DNA of 64,000 bases from CAWAPS01 sp963783945 (GTDB lineage Bacteria > Actinomycetota > Acidimicrobiia > Acidimicrobiales > Palsa-688): NCBI GenBank assembly GCA_963783945.1, contig CAWAPS010000019.1, positions 558,001-622,000 on the forward strand, in the 5' to 3' direction. This document shows positions 34,098 through 42,869 of the stretch, piece by piece. Within the stretch, counting starts at the first letter, position 1. Every line of letters starts with the position of its first letter. The notes beneath the pieces were generated by a model. It worked only from the letters and a program-made list of their open reading frames with translations, did no database searches and was not told the DNA's origin. The translations under genes were made by a program, and so were the position numbers.

Positions 34098-35320
34098 CCC
34101 GCCACCGCCTGGGTGTCGCGGATCTCAGCTTCCAGCCACCGCACCTCGCTGAAGTTCTCCCGTCCGCTCGCCGCCAGCAGCTGTTCGAGGGCGCCCAGCT
34201 TCACCTGCAGGGCGACTGCATCCTTGGCGTCCTGGGCCAGGACCATATCCGTATAGTGAAGAGCGTCAAGCGGGCGGCCGGCGGCCAGGTGCCCCCGGGC
34301 CTGCTCGGCGAGGACGGCGGTCCCACCGGCCAGTTCGGTCAGCTCGCTCCAGATCGCCGACGGCGGGACGTCGTAGAGCTCGGTGGTCGACTCGAACCGG
34401 AACCAGCCCGAGTGCTCCTCCCAGATGGCCCGCACCAACCACGGGATCTTGCCGTGGCCCTGGGGAACGGCGAGGTCAGGCGGCAGCGTGACCTGTCCCA
34501 TCAGGGTCCAGAGGTCGACCCCCGAGTTCATTCCCTCGATGGTTCGGTCGCGAATGTACGTCGTGGCGTCCCTCACCCGGGACACCTGGCGGCAGATCCC
34601 CTCACGGCCACGGATCGGATCGCCGTGACCGGTGATCAGAGTCTCCGGGCCCAGGGACAGGACCCGATCGAGGGAGTGAATGTAAGAGATGGCGCTGCGA
34701 TACTTGTCGCCCCGCACCGTGTACAGATTCGGGATGTGCCCGAAAAGCGGGCCCATCAAGTTGCCGGTGAACGCCGTTCGCTCCTCCGGAAGCCATACCA
34801 CCAGCGAGTCGGTGGTCTCCCCGCCCGGGGTGGAGTACAGCTCGACCCTTCGGCCACCGAGGCTGAAGGCATGAGTATCGAGAAACGTGGTGGTGACGAC
34901 CGGCTCGGGCGGCTGGTAGGAGCGATCCACGATGGTGATGTCCCTCGACCACAGCTTGCCTGTCCTGGACGTGTAGTACGGCTGCAGCCGGCGCCAGTAC
35001 TCCCTCACATCGGCATGGTTGGCCTGAGCGATCGTCTCCACGCCGGGGGCATCGAACTGCGACCAACCTCCGACGTGGTCGGCGTGCCCTTGCGTGAACA
35101 CGATCACCCGTAGCGGACCTTGGCTGACTGCGCCGAATCGCCGCTTGATCTCCTCCGCCTCGAAGTACATGCCAGTATTGATCTGCACGTCGCCGTCACC
35201 GGTAGTGACGAGGTAGCTGTTGGAGATACCTCGCGACATGAAGATCCCGTCGCCGACAGCCACTGCATCCTGGCTGCCCTCGCCTTCTTTTACGATCAGC
35301 GCATTTAGCGGTTCTTTCAA
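34094..35320 (-). CDS. Metallo-beta-lactamase-fold hydrolase, alkylsulfatase-like
   Basis: 408 aa. Resembles the SdsA1/BDS1 alkylsulfatase group: MBL domain followed by a helical dimerisation region. Metal motif FTQGHADHVGG (the usual first His of HxHxDH is Gln here), GGETTDSLVVWLP, NLYTVRGDKYRSA, and GHGDPIRG with a further His. The C-terminal ARGHLAAGRPLDALHYTD repeat-like helices fit the dimerisation domain. It starts at TTG 35320, overlapping the sulfotransferase stop (TTGA) with GGAGG just upstream. It probably cleaves a sulfate ester or similar bond; the His-to-Gln change leaves some doubt about activity. A long upstream extension of the frame is antisense-quality and is not used. Confidence 0.82.
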   Translation of the reverse strand: MKEPLNALIVKEGEGSQDAVAVGDGIFMSRGISNSYLVTTGDGDVQINTGMYFEAEEIKRRFGAVSQGPLRVIVFTQGHADHVGGWSQFDAPGVETIAQANHADVREYWRRLQPYYTSRTGKLWSRDITIVDRSYQPPEPVVTTTFLDTHAFSLGGRRVELYSTPGGETTDSLVVWLPEERTAFTGNLMGPLFGHIPNLYTVRGDKYRSAISYIHSLDRVLSLGPETLITGHGDPIRGREGICRQVSRVRDATTYIRDRTIEGMNSGVDLWTLMGQVTLPPDLAVPQGHGKIPWLVRAIWEEHSGWFRFESTTELYDVPPSAIWSELTELAGGTAVLAEQARGHLAAGRPLDALHYTDMVLAQDAKDAVALQVKLGALEQLLAASGRENFSEVRWLEAEIRDTQAVAG

Positions 35321-36573
35321 CGGACCTCCGGCCGAATGTCGAATTCCTCGGTATAGAAAGTGAACCGTTCTCGCAGCTCTCCCGCCTTGAGGCCGAAGTC
35401 GCCATCGAGGTCGTAGACGACCCGGCCCCCCTTGCCGCGGGGATGCGACGCCACATAGGCCTCGATATCGGCGATGCAATCGCCGGTGACCTCGAGCCCC
35501 GCCCGCTCCAGCACCTGGCCGGCCGCCTGCAGGTCGTCTTCGACCACCTCGGCGAACATGACTTCGACGAGCTGTCGTTCGGGTAGCAGTCGGCGGTCGC
35601 GGATGTAGCTGCGGAGCATGCGCTCGAGTCGGTCGACCCAGTAGGACACGTGGGTGTCGATGTCGAGTTTCCTTCGGCTGCCCTTGAACGCCAAGCCTCG
35701 CATCGTCAGCAGAGACTGGATGGTGGCGACAGGGTCCCGGTGGATCATGACCACGGTGGCGTCCGGATAGGTCGCCAGCAGGGGCCCCAGTTGCTCGCTG
35801 TGCTGATTCGACTTCAGCATCCACCGCTGCTGTGCGGGGAACTGGTGGGCTATGACCTTCAACACCTCTCGCATGTACCTGTAGTGCGGGGTCTGGTCAT
35901 GGTTGAGGTAGTGGTCCCGGAATCCGGGTACGAACCCCATCCATTCCCACTGATAGCTGGCAAAGTCGGGAATCTGAAGCTCGTTCTCCCCGCACGCATG
36001 ATCAGGCGAGTGCTCGTGCATGGCCGCCATGATCCGGTTGTGACTCATGGCCTCCCAGCGCGCCTCGGCTCGCCTCCAGCGTGGGTCCACCCCGTCGACC
36101 GAAGGCTGCTCGTCCGGTTGCGGCGCCGGCTGGGCCGCCAGGTACACGGGCAGGTGGCGCAACCTTCGGTCGGCGGCCAGCAGGTTCTCGAGATGCGTGC
36201 TGCCCGAGCGGGGCAGGGCGATCACGTCGATCGGCCGCTCTATCGCGACCTGGTGCGAATCCGGGTGTTCCGACCAGTAGTGCTGAATCCTCAGCCGATT
36301 GGCGGCCGCTTTCACACAATGGTCTACGAACTGGACCTTGTGGGCCTTCCAGACGTTTCCGTCGGCCTCGACCTCCCCCAGGAGGAGGGCGAGCCGGTCG
36401 GTGAAGTCCATCGGCCCGAAGTCGTCCATCCCGGTCACCTGCTTGGCCGGTTCGAGGACTGAGTCGACGGTCATGTCCAGCGGCTGACCTTCTGCCGCCT
36501 CCAGCGCGGCCCGCTCGTCAGGACTGCGGGAATCCTCGCGCATGCCGTCTACCTTCAAAACGGTCACGGCCAT
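35317..36573 (-). CDS. PAPS-dependent sulfotransferase
   Basis: 418 aa, Sulfotransfer_3-type. The 5'-phosphosulfate loop is IALPRSGSTHLENLLA and the 3'-phosphate-binding motif is VVMIHRDPVATIQSLL. Transfers sulfate from PAPS to a hydroxyl or amine of an unknown acceptor. ATG 36573 overlaps the SDR stop by 10 nt and has GGAG 9 nt upstream. Both ends overlap neighbours, so it is firmly part of the operon. Adjacent to an alkylsulfatase-like hydrolase, it may add a group that the hydrolase removes, or tag an intermediate (inference). Confidence 0.9.
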   Translation of the reverse strand: MAVTVLKVDGMREDSRSPDERAALEAAEGQPLDMTVDSVLEPAKQVTGMDDFGPMDFTDRLALLLGEVEADGNVWKAHKVQFVDHCVKAAANRLRIQHYWSEHPDSHQVAIERPIDVIALPRSGSTHLENLLAADRRLRHLPVYLAAQPAPQPDEQPSVDGVDPRWRRAEARWEAMSHNRIMAAMHEHSPDHACGENELQIPDFASYQWEWMGFVPGFRDHYLNHDQTPHYRYMREVLKVIAHQFPAQQRWMLKSNQHSEQLGPLLATYPDATVVMIHRDPVATIQSLLTMRGLAFKGSRRKLDIDTHVSYWVDRLERMLRSYIRDRRLLPERQLVEVMFAEVVEDDLQAAGQVLERAGLEVTGDCIADIEAYVASHPRGKGGRVVYDLDGDFGLKAGELRERFTFYTEEFDIRPEVR

Positions 36574-37370
36574 TCGGGGAGCTCCGTGATATCGGTCTTG
36601 CCGGCGTTCGCCATCCATCCACCCTCGACGATGACCACGTCGCCGGTATGAAAACTGGACCAGTCACTCATGAAATACACACCTATGCCCTCGAAATCGG
36701 ACGCGGTACCCATCCGGCCCATCGGGTTATACCGGCGCACCCGCTCCATGACCGGATGGTCGTCAGGAAGGTTCACCGTCTCGCTGACCGTGTGGCCGGG
36801 ACACACCACGTTGGAGCGAATGCGATAGCGGCCCGCCTCCACCGCTATCCCTCGAGACAGGGCCACCATGGCCCCCTTCGATGCGTTGTAATGCTGCATC
36901 CCCGGGCTCCCGGTCAGGGCCGACAGACTGGCCACGAACAACAGCGACCCGCCCGGGTCGCCGGCGTCATAGCGCTTCTTCATGTGCCGTGCGCCTTCTC
37001 TGACGGTGAGATAGGAGCCGTGCTGGTTCACCGCCAGCAGGCTGTGCCACTGCCCGGTGGTCATGTCCAGGAAGCTGCGGTCATTGCGCATGATGCCGGC
37101 GTTGGCGATGACCCCATCGACCCGGCCCATCTCCTCCACCGCCTCGGTCATCCCCGCCACGACCTGGCCCTCATCGCTCACGTCGACCTGCTGCGTGAAC
37201 ACCCGCCCGCCGAACTGCGAAAGCGCCTTCGCCGCTTCCTCGTTCTTCTCCGCCCGGCGACCCCAGATCACCACGTCTCCCCCGGCCCGGGCGATCCCGG
37301 TGGCAAAGCCCAAACCGATGCCGGCGTTCCCCCCGCTCACCAGCACGACCCGACCTCGCAATTCGAACAT
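36564..37370 (-). CDS. SDR family oxidoreductase, first gene of the sulfotransferase operon
   Basis: 268 aa. Cofactor motif VSGGNAGIGLGFATG, the NAG motif in VIANAGIMRN, active site SLSALTGSPGMQHYNASK, and a C-terminal VVIVEGGWMANAG. ATG 37370 is preferred; the GTG at 37373 is possible. The promoter's -10 box ends only 8 nt before this ATG, so the transcript is probably leaderless, common in Actinomycetota. It is divergent from the IclR regulator gene 59 bp away. Confidence 0.88.
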   Translation of the reverse strand: MFELRGRVVLVSGGNAGIGLGFATGIARAGGDVVIWGRRAEKNEEAAKALSQFGGRVFTQQVDVSDEGQVVAGMTEAVEEMGRVDGVIANAGIMRNDRSFLDMTTGQWHSLLAVNQHGSYLTVREGARHMKKRYDAGDPGGSLLFVASLSALTGSPGMQHYNASKGAMVALSRGIAVEAGRYRIRSNVVCPGHTVSETVNLPDDHPVMERVRRYNPMGRMGTASDFEGIGVYFMSDWSSFHTGDVVIVEGGWMANAGKTDITELPEWP

Positions 37371-37378
37371 CACATATT

Positions 37379-37406
37379 GCTATAACAAAATCCACGTTGA
37401 AGTCAA
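37379..37406 (-). promoter_or_regulatory. Promoter of the sulfotransferase operon (leaderless)
   Basis: On the minus strand, TTGACT (37401-37406) and TATAGC (37379-37384) are 16 nt apart. The expected start of transcription falls at 37371-37373, at the first codon of the SDR gene. A short palindrome, TTGA-AG-TCAA, overlaps the -35 box and could be bound by the divergent IclR regulator (inference). Confidence 0.55.
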
Positions 37407-37429
37407 GCCTCTTGGGTAGCGTGTTCCCC

Positions 37430-38407
37430 ATGGCCCGAGCCGCCCCGGCCGCCTCCCGCGCCGTCAGCATCATTTCCTTCCTGACCGCCCATCCCTCCCG
37501 AGGCTTCACCATCAGCGAGTTCGTCGATCACCTCGGGATGAACATTGCCTCCGCCCACGCCACCCTCGCCGTGCTGAACGACGAAGGCTTCATCATCCGG
37601 GATCCGGTTCACCGAACCTACATTCTCGGGCCGGCGCTGGCGGCCACAGGCTTCGCCGCCCTCGAACAGCATCCGGCGGTCAACGCCGCCATTCATCAAG
37701 CCGAGTTCCTCGCCGCCGAGCTCGACAGTGAGATCGGGGTATCTGCCGTCGCCGGTCGTGACGTGGTATTCCTGGCCAGGCGCGGTCCCACCCAACTGGC
37801 TACGAGCGTGGGCTACCCAGGCGACCGGACCCCGCTCCTCGCCCCCATCGGAGCCATATTCATGGCCTGGGCCGACGAGCCCACGGTGACCACGTGGCTG
37901 GAGCGAGCCGCGGTGACTGGCCCCGTCGCCGAGCAGTACCGACGTCTCCTGGCCGAGATCCAGGCCTTCGGCTTCAGCGTCCCCCTCCAGAGCATCGCCT
38001 CACCGGCCGTGAGCAAGGCGATGAAGCGGGTCAGGGACGAGCCGGCCGACGACAACGCCGAAGAGCGGCTGACCGGGGTTTTCCAGCACGGCGACGAGAT
38101 GCTCCTGCTCCTGCAAGGGCTGTCGATGACCGATGAGGTGACGATTCAGACGGTCGCCGCGCCGATCTTCGATCCCATCGGCCGGGTGCTCCTCTCCATG
38201 AGCATCACCGGTCCCGACCACCCGGTACCAGTAGAACGCGTCATGCACCTGGGACGCCGCCTCCTGCAATCAGCGACCGCCGCCACGCGCGAGGGCCGCG
38301 GCCGCCTGCCTGACCGACACCTCACCGTTCGCAACCCGGCCTCCAAGCGCAGCGCCTCACCGAAGCCACGCCGCCGCCAGCCATCTCGCAGCACCAAGGC
38401 CAGCTAG
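37430..38407 (+). CDS. IclR-family transcriptional regulator
   Basis: 325 aa. N-terminal winged helix: VSIISFLTAHPSRGFTISEF followed by VDHLGMNIASAHATL. The C-terminal ligand-binding domain includes VSAVAGRDVVFLARRG and a late VAAPIFDPIGRVLLSMSI. The extra C-terminal tail (about 45 residues) is basic and low in complexity, unusual for the family. ATG 37430 matches the normal N-terminus; an upstream frame start is less likely. Divergent from the sulfotransferase operon, which it probably controls. Confidence 0.88.
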   Translation: MARAAPAASRAVSIISFLTAHPSRGFTISEFVDHLGMNIASAHATLAVLNDEGFIIRDPVHRTYILGPALAATGFAALEQHPAVNAAIHQAEFLAAELDSEIGVSAVAGRDVVFLARRGPTQLATSVGYPGDRTPLLAPIGAIFMAWADEPTVTTWLERAAVTGPVAEQYRRLLAEIQAFGFSVPLQSIASPAVSKAMKRVRDEPADDNAEERLTGVFQHGDEMLLLLQGLSMTDEVTIQTVAAPIFDPIGRVLLSMSITGPDHPVPVERVMHLGRRLLQSATAATREGRGRLPDRHLTVRNPASKRSASPKPRRRQPSRSTKAS

Positions 38408-38479
38408 GGCCGGCCCAAGCTGAGGGCCTTCGGCGCTATCGCATCCGGGGCCGGCTCGGCCGGCGCCCCAGGAAGGCGG

Positions 38480-39802
38480 CTACGAAGACACGGTCTTGCC
38501 CGGCAAAATAGTCCCGCAGATCGGGTCCAAACCGGGGATGGTGTGGAAGTCGGTACCGGAGAACTGGGTGATCCAGGAGCAGTCGTCGGCTCCGGCCGAC
38601 TTGCCGCGCTGGTCCATGGCGAACCCGATGGTATGAGTGCCGAACAGCCCGGCGTCGGTGTAGCTCCTGATCCCGAGCATGGCGTTGATGAACTGCTGCT
38701 GAGTGGGGCTGGCACCGGCGGCCTTGAGCCCGGTGACGAACGCGTCGACCGAGGTATACCCGTTGTACTCGCCCTGGGTGGGCTCGCCGTTTACACCGGC
38801 GTAGGTCTTAAGGGCATTCTGGAACTTGGTCGTGGCCGCGGTGTGCATGACGACCGGCTCCCAGGGGGAGTTGAAATACACCCCCTGGGCCGCTCGCTCT
38901 GCCGCTGGCCCCCCATTGAACAGGTCACCACCGCCGCCAGTGGCCAGGATCGCCGCCGTGATCTTGACCCCCTGTTGCTGGAGTCCCTCGAGGATAACGA
39001 ACGAGGTCGCCTGATCGATTTCAGGCAGGAGGGCGTTGACCCCGGCCGACTTCATGGCCAGCACTACCGGCCCGACGTCGGTGGTACCGAAAGGCAGGCC
39101 CGGGTTGATGTACCCGACGCGCAGCCCCAGGGTCGGGGCAGCGACGGCATTCGACTTCGCGGCGTCGGATGAGCTGGGAGAGATGGCCGTACCAACCGTG
39201 CCAATGACGGTGCCGCCCAGCTTCTTCGCCGTCAGATCGCTCAGGTCGTTGACTTTGGTGAAATCGTCGTACCCGTAGATCGAGAACATGTTGGGCTTGG
39301 TCAACCATTCCGGGCCGTCGTAGTCGGCACCGATGACCGGGATGCCTTTCGAGGCGAGGAAGTTGGCGGCGGAGAACGCCAGAGCGGAGATGGCGAACAC
39401 CGCGAACACGTGGTCCTGCTCCACCAGTTTCTGCGCCGCCGCCAGCGTTCCGGCCGGGGTGGTGCCCGTGTCAGCGACGACGTACTTGATCTTGTAACCC
39501 TCTTGGGCGGCCAGACCGACGCCGGACTTCACCCCCAGTGGACTGGTACCCGCGGTCGGTGAACCGGCCCCGGTCAGGTCGGTAAGTACGCCAATGGTGT
39601 AAGTGGTCCCTCCCGATCCGGATGTTCCCCCCGATGCGGTGGAGCCCGCCGGTGCGGTGGAGCCCGCCGATCCAGTGGACCCTGCAGACCCGGCGGGCGC
39701 GGTCGTTCCACTCGACGAGGATTTCCCTGAGCTGCTGCAGCCAGCGGCAACCACCAGGACAGCAGCGACGGCGGCCAAGTGCTTCGCCCACCTGTGTGAC
39801 AT
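38480..39802 (-). CDS. Branched-chain amino acid-type ABC solute-binding lipoprotein (1)
   Basis: 440 aa. Signal peptide with lipobox VLVVAAGC at about residue 22, then a long Ser/Gly/Thr/Ala linker of about 40 residues, then the periplasmic-binding-protein-type-1 fold starting YTIGVLTDLTG. Shared blocks with 51653-52948: VVADTGTTP, ALAFSAANFLAS, GPEWLT, LPFGTTDVGP and CSWITQFSGTDFH. It is anchored outside the membrane and would deliver small organic acids or amides to an ABC importer. No permease or ATPase genes are in the window. ATG 39802 has GGGAGGG 5 nt upstream. Confidence 0.9.
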   Translation of the reverse strand: MSHRWAKHLAAVAAVLVVAAGCSSSGKSSSSGTTAPAGSAGSTGSAGSTAPAGSTASGGTSGSGGTTYTIGVLTDLTGAGSPTAGTSPLGVKSGVGLAAQEGYKIKYVVADTGTTPAGTLAAAQKLVEQDHVFAVFAISALAFSAANFLASKGIPVIGADYDGPEWLTKPNMFSIYGYDDFTKVNDLSDLTAKKLGGTVIGTVGTAISPSSSDAAKSNAVAAPTLGLRVGYINPGLPFGTTDVGPVVLAMKSAGVNALLPEIDQATSFVILEGLQQQGVKITAAILATGGGGDLFNGGPAAERAAQGVYFNSPWEPVVMHTAATTKFQNALKTYAGVNGEPTQGEYNGYTSVDAFVTGLKAAGASPTQQQFINAMLGIRSYTDAGLFGTHTIGFAMDQRGKSAGADDCSWITQFSGTDFHTIPGLDPICGTILPGKTVSS

Positions 39803-40109
39803 GTTTCCCTCCCCTGTTGTGTTGCAGGGAGCAGCATAATTTGAAATCGGGTACCGGGCTCGGTGAACGATGATGGACCTGGCTTCGGGCTGATCGAAGG
39901 CCCTTAGCGGAGACACGACAGGATCGGGGGCAAAGGGGACGGAGTACCACGACAGTCGTCCACCGGCTGTTCCGACCAGTGCGGCCTACTGGGGCGGAAC
40001 GGGCCGAGGGGATGGCCCGACGCCGGCCCGGGGTCGGGGCCGCCGGTATGCCATCATCTAGCCAACCGCCCGGTCCGTCGACCAGGGCCAACCACAGCCG
40101 GAGGGAGAC
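39803..40109. other. Intergenic region between the divergent lipoprotein and SDR genes
   Basis: 307 bp. I see no supported gene. The lipoprotein ribosome site is at its left end and the SDR ribosome site GGAGGGAG at its right end. A TATGCT-like -10 box near 39830 on the minus strand has no matching -35 box. Nothing else stands out. Confidence 0.4.
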
Positions 40110-40943
40110 TTGTCCGCACCGCTGGAAGGACGGGTGAGCCTGGTCACCGGGGCAGGAAGGGGAATCGGTCGGGCCACCGCGCTGGCGCTCGCCGACGCCG
40201 GATCGGCGGTAGCACTCGGGGCCCGCAGCATGACCCAGCTCGAGGAAGTGGCGGCGGCGATAAGCGAGCGCGGTGGGCAGGCTCTGGCCGTGGCGCTGGA
40301 CGTGACCGACCCGAGATCCGTAAAGGCTTTCGTCGATGCTGCGGCCAGCCGATTCGAGCGGGTCGACGTTCTCGTCAACAACGCCGGCAGCAACAATGGC
40401 GGAGATGACGGCGCGGTGGGCCCGTTGTGGCAGATCAACCCGGAAGCCTGGTGGTACGACATCGAGACCAATCTGAGGGGAACGTTCCTCTGCACCCATG
40501 CCGCCCTCCCCCACATGATCGCGGGCGGCGGCGGCCATATCATCAACATGGTTTCGATGGCGGCGGTCATGCCGTGGGCCTACGACACCGCTTATGCCTG
40601 CTCCAAGGCCGCGGTGATCCGACTGACGGACTCGGTGGCTGAAGAGGTGCGGGAGAAGGGCGTCTACCTGTTCGCCCTGTCCCCCGGCTCGGTCGACACC
40701 GAGTTGCGGGGCGGGGCGGTCGACTCCCCCGCCGGTCGCAAATGGCTGACCAACGTCAACCCGAACCCACAATGGGTGCCGGCCGAGCTGCCGGCCGCCG
40801 CGGTGGTGCGCCTGGCCAGCGGGGAGGCCGATGGGTTGACCGGACGTTTCCTCTCCGTCGACTGGGACCTGGCCGGGCTGTCCCAACGGGCCGGAGACAT
40901 AGCGGCCCGTGATGCGCTTCAGCTTCGCCTGGTCTCTGACTGA
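40110..40943 (+). CDS. SDR family oxidoreductase
   Basis: 277 aa. TGAGRGIGRATALALADAG cofactor loop, NNAG motif in VLVNNAGSNNGG, active-site YACSK in AYDTAYACSKAAVIRL, and the C-terminal GRFLSVDWD in place of the more common VDGG. Starts at TTG 40110 with GGAGGGAGAC just upstream. Oxidises or reduces an unknown alcohol or ketone. Convergent with the MFS gene. Confidence 0.87.
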   Translation: MSAPLEGRVSLVTGAGRGIGRATALALADAGSAVALGARSMTQLEEVAAAISERGGQALAVALDVTDPRSVKAFVDAAASRFERVDVLVNNAGSNNGGDDGAVGPLWQINPEAWWYDIETNLRGTFLCTHAALPHMIAGGGGHIINMVSMAAVMPWAYDTAYACSKAAVIRLTDSVAEEVREKGVYLFALSPGSVDTELRGGAVDSPAGRKWLTNVNPNPQWVPAELPAAAVVRLASGEADGLTGRFLSVDWDLAGLSQRAGDIAARDALQLRLVSD

Positions 40944-41219
40944 CCGGGGACAGCGGTTCCCTCATCGTCACCTGGTCCAACGGGCGCGACCCTGACACGA
41001 CCCACCCGTGGGGCAGGGCCAGCTTCGACCTCGACCCTGGGAATCATCGCGCAGGCCAGACCTCCATCTCGGTGAACTGCTACCACACCCCGGCTGCCAC
41101 TACGGCCGCCCCTTTCCCTGCGCCGGTGCTGTTCGACAGCTTCACCATGAGCAAGTCGCGTCGCGACGGTCTCGGGCACGGTCGCGACGACGACATCCGG
41201 CGCGATCGCACCCGTCGAC
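40944..41219. other. Convergent gap with a possible protein-coding remnant
   Basis: Between the SDR stop and the terminator of the MFS gene. A plus-strand frame without a start reads SGSLIVTWSNGRDPDTTHPW and ISVNCYHTPAATTAAPFPAP, which looks like protein but has no recognised domain. It may be the remains of an older gene, or chance in GC-rich DNA. Confidence 0.25.
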
Positions 41220-41259
41220 AAAAAAGAAAATCCTGGCCGCGCTCGCCTCGACCAGGATT
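41220..41259 (-). terminator. Rho-independent terminator of the MFS gene
   Basis: On the minus strand, an 8-bp stem AATCCTGG (41252-41259) and CCAGGATT (41229-41236) with a 15-nt loop is followed by a T-rich tract (complement of the A-run at 41220-41230). It lies 42 bp after the MFS stop and is the only clear intrinsic terminator found in the window. Confidence 0.7.
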
Positions 41260-41300
41260 ATCTCGGGTTGAATGCTGCCCCTCAGGGACAGGAAAGATGC

Positions 41301-42752
41301 TCAGGCAGCTTCGAGTTCGGGCATCCGCTCCACCTGCTCCGGGCCCGGCTCGGAGGAAACGGAGGGGGACGGAGTCCGCACGACGAACACGACCATGGCC
41401 AGCGCGGCCACCGCGAACAGTGCCGCGACCCCGAATGTCACATCGATCCCGTGGACCGCCGACGCCGTCGCACCCAGGCCGGCGGCCCCCGACCGACCGG
41501 CCACGCCGTCGAACACCGTGACCAGCACGGCCAAGCCAAGAGCCGCACCCAGCTGCTGCATGACGTTTATCAAGCCGGAGGCCGCCCCGGCGTCCTGGCG
41601 GGCGACGTCGTGGAGGGCGGCGGTGGTCAGGCTGACGAACGAGGTCCCCATCCCTGTCCCGATCAGGACCAGCGCGGCCAGAATCTCGACATACGGGGTA
41701 GTGCTCTGTAGCTGGGTCAGTACCGCCAGCCCGGCGATGATGAGCAGCGAGCCGATGATCATGATGGTCTTGACCGGCAACCGCCGGACCAGCACCCGGC
41801 TGGTCAGCTGGGACGAGAGAAAGACCGACGTGGGCGCCGGTAGGAATCCGAGGCCGGTGACCAGGGCCGAGTGGCCCTGCACGTCCTGAAGGAACTGGGT
41901 GAGGAAGAACACCATGCCGTACATCCCGGCGTAGCCCAGGCCCCGGGCCACGTTGCTGCCGGTGCGCACCGGGCTGGCGAGGAGGCGAAGGGGCAGGATC
42001 GGCTCGGCGGCGACGGTTTCGATTCGCACGAACAGACCGAGCAGGATCAGGCCCAGGACGAGCGACACCACGGTCACGGGCGCGCTCCACCCGACCGAGC
42101 CGGCCTCGACCAGGCCGAAGACTACGGCGGTCATGCCGGCAGTAGAGGAAAGGGCGCCAGCCAGGTCGAACCGGCCGTGCCGGCGCTCCGTCTCGTCCAG
42201 GACCAACCGGCCGAGGAGGATGACCGCCAGGCCGATGGGGACGTTCACGAACATCACCCACCTCCATGACGCCCACTCTGTGAGCACGCCGCCGGCCACC
42301 AGGCCGGTAGCCCCGCCGGCCGCCGACACGGTAGTGAACAGCCCGATGGCCCGGACCCGCTCAGGGCCTTCCTGGAAGATCGTGGTCAGCAGGGCCAGGG
42401 CCGCCGGGGCGGCCAGCGCCCCGCCAATACCCTGGAACGCTCGCGCCGCCAGAAGCATCCAGCTGGCCGAGGCGAATCCTCCGGCCAGCGAGCTCAACGA
42501 GAACACCGCGATGCCGGCGAGGAACGTGCGCCGGCGGCCGAGCAGGTCGCCGGCCCGGGCGCCCAGGAGGAGCAAGCCCCCGAACGTCAGGACATAGGCG
42601 TTGAGCACCCACGACAGCGAGGAGCTGGTGAATCCGAGGTCCCGCTGGATGTGGGGCAGGGCGACGTTGACGATGGTGGCGTCGAGCACGACCATCATCT
42701 GGGCGGTGAGGATGACGGCCAGTACGACCGCCGGATTTCTTACACGGGTCAT
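41301..42752 (-). CDS. MFS drug/proton antiporter, DHA2 (EmrB/QacA) type
   Basis: 483 aa with about 14 membrane segments. Family motifs: VVLDATIVNVALPHI in helix 1, the loop motif GARAGDLLGRRRTFLAG, and WASWRWVMFVNVPIGLAVI in the middle. An inner-membrane exporter driven by the proton gradient, usually for drugs, dyes or detergents. ATG 42752 has AAAGG 9 nt upstream. Divergent from a TetR gene with a palindromic operator inside its own promoter, so it is almost certainly repressed by that TetR and induced by its substrate (inference). A terminator follows. Confidence 0.93.
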   Translation of the reverse strand: MTRVRNPAVVLAVILTAQMMVVLDATIVNVALPHIQRDLGFTSSSLSWVLNAYVLTFGGLLLLGARAGDLLGRRRTFLAGIAVFSLSSLAGGFASASWMLLAARAFQGIGGALAAPAALALLTTIFQEGPERVRAIGLFTTVSAAGGATGLVAGGVLTEWASWRWVMFVNVPIGLAVILLGRLVLDETERRHGRFDLAGALSSTAGMTAVVFGLVEAGSVGWSAPVTVVSLVLGLILLGLFVRIETVAAEPILPLRLLASPVRTGSNVARGLGYAGMYGMVFFLTQFLQDVQGHSALVTGLGFLPAPTSVFLSSQLTSRVLVRRLPVKTIMIIGSLLIIAGLAVLTQLQSTTPYVEILAALVLIGTGMGTSFVSLTTAALHDVARQDAGAASGLINVMQQLGAALGLAVLVTVFDGVAGRSGAAGLGATASAVHGIDVTFGVAALFAVAALAMVVFVVRTPSPSVSSEPGPEQVERMPELEAA

Positions 42753-42806
42753 TGACTTCGACCTTTCCGCTGGTATTCTGAGGACAAGCGGAAGCTTCCT
42801 CCACTT

Positions 42807-42835
42807 AGTATACGGAGGCACCCTCCGTTTAGCAA
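42807..42835 (-). promoter_or_regulatory. MFS promoter with an embedded TetR operator
   Basis: On the minus strand, TTGCTA (complement of 42830-42835) and TATACT (complement of 42807-42812) are exactly 17 nt apart. The spacer holds a perfect inverted repeat, ACGGAGG-CAC-CCTCCGT (42812-42828). A second palindrome GGAAGCTTCC lies at 42790-42799. A repressor bound in the spacer would block RNA polymerase directly. Confidence 0.65.
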
Positions 42836-42869
42836 GTGAAATGTCGTTCCCGAGGAGGCAGGAAGGCCC

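Noticed and set aside
39471..40886. Minus-strand frame of 471 codons spanning the lipoprotein N-terminus and the SDR gene
   Set aside because: It overlaps two genes with clear motifs and signal sequence in other frames; it is a chance opening in GC-rich DNA.
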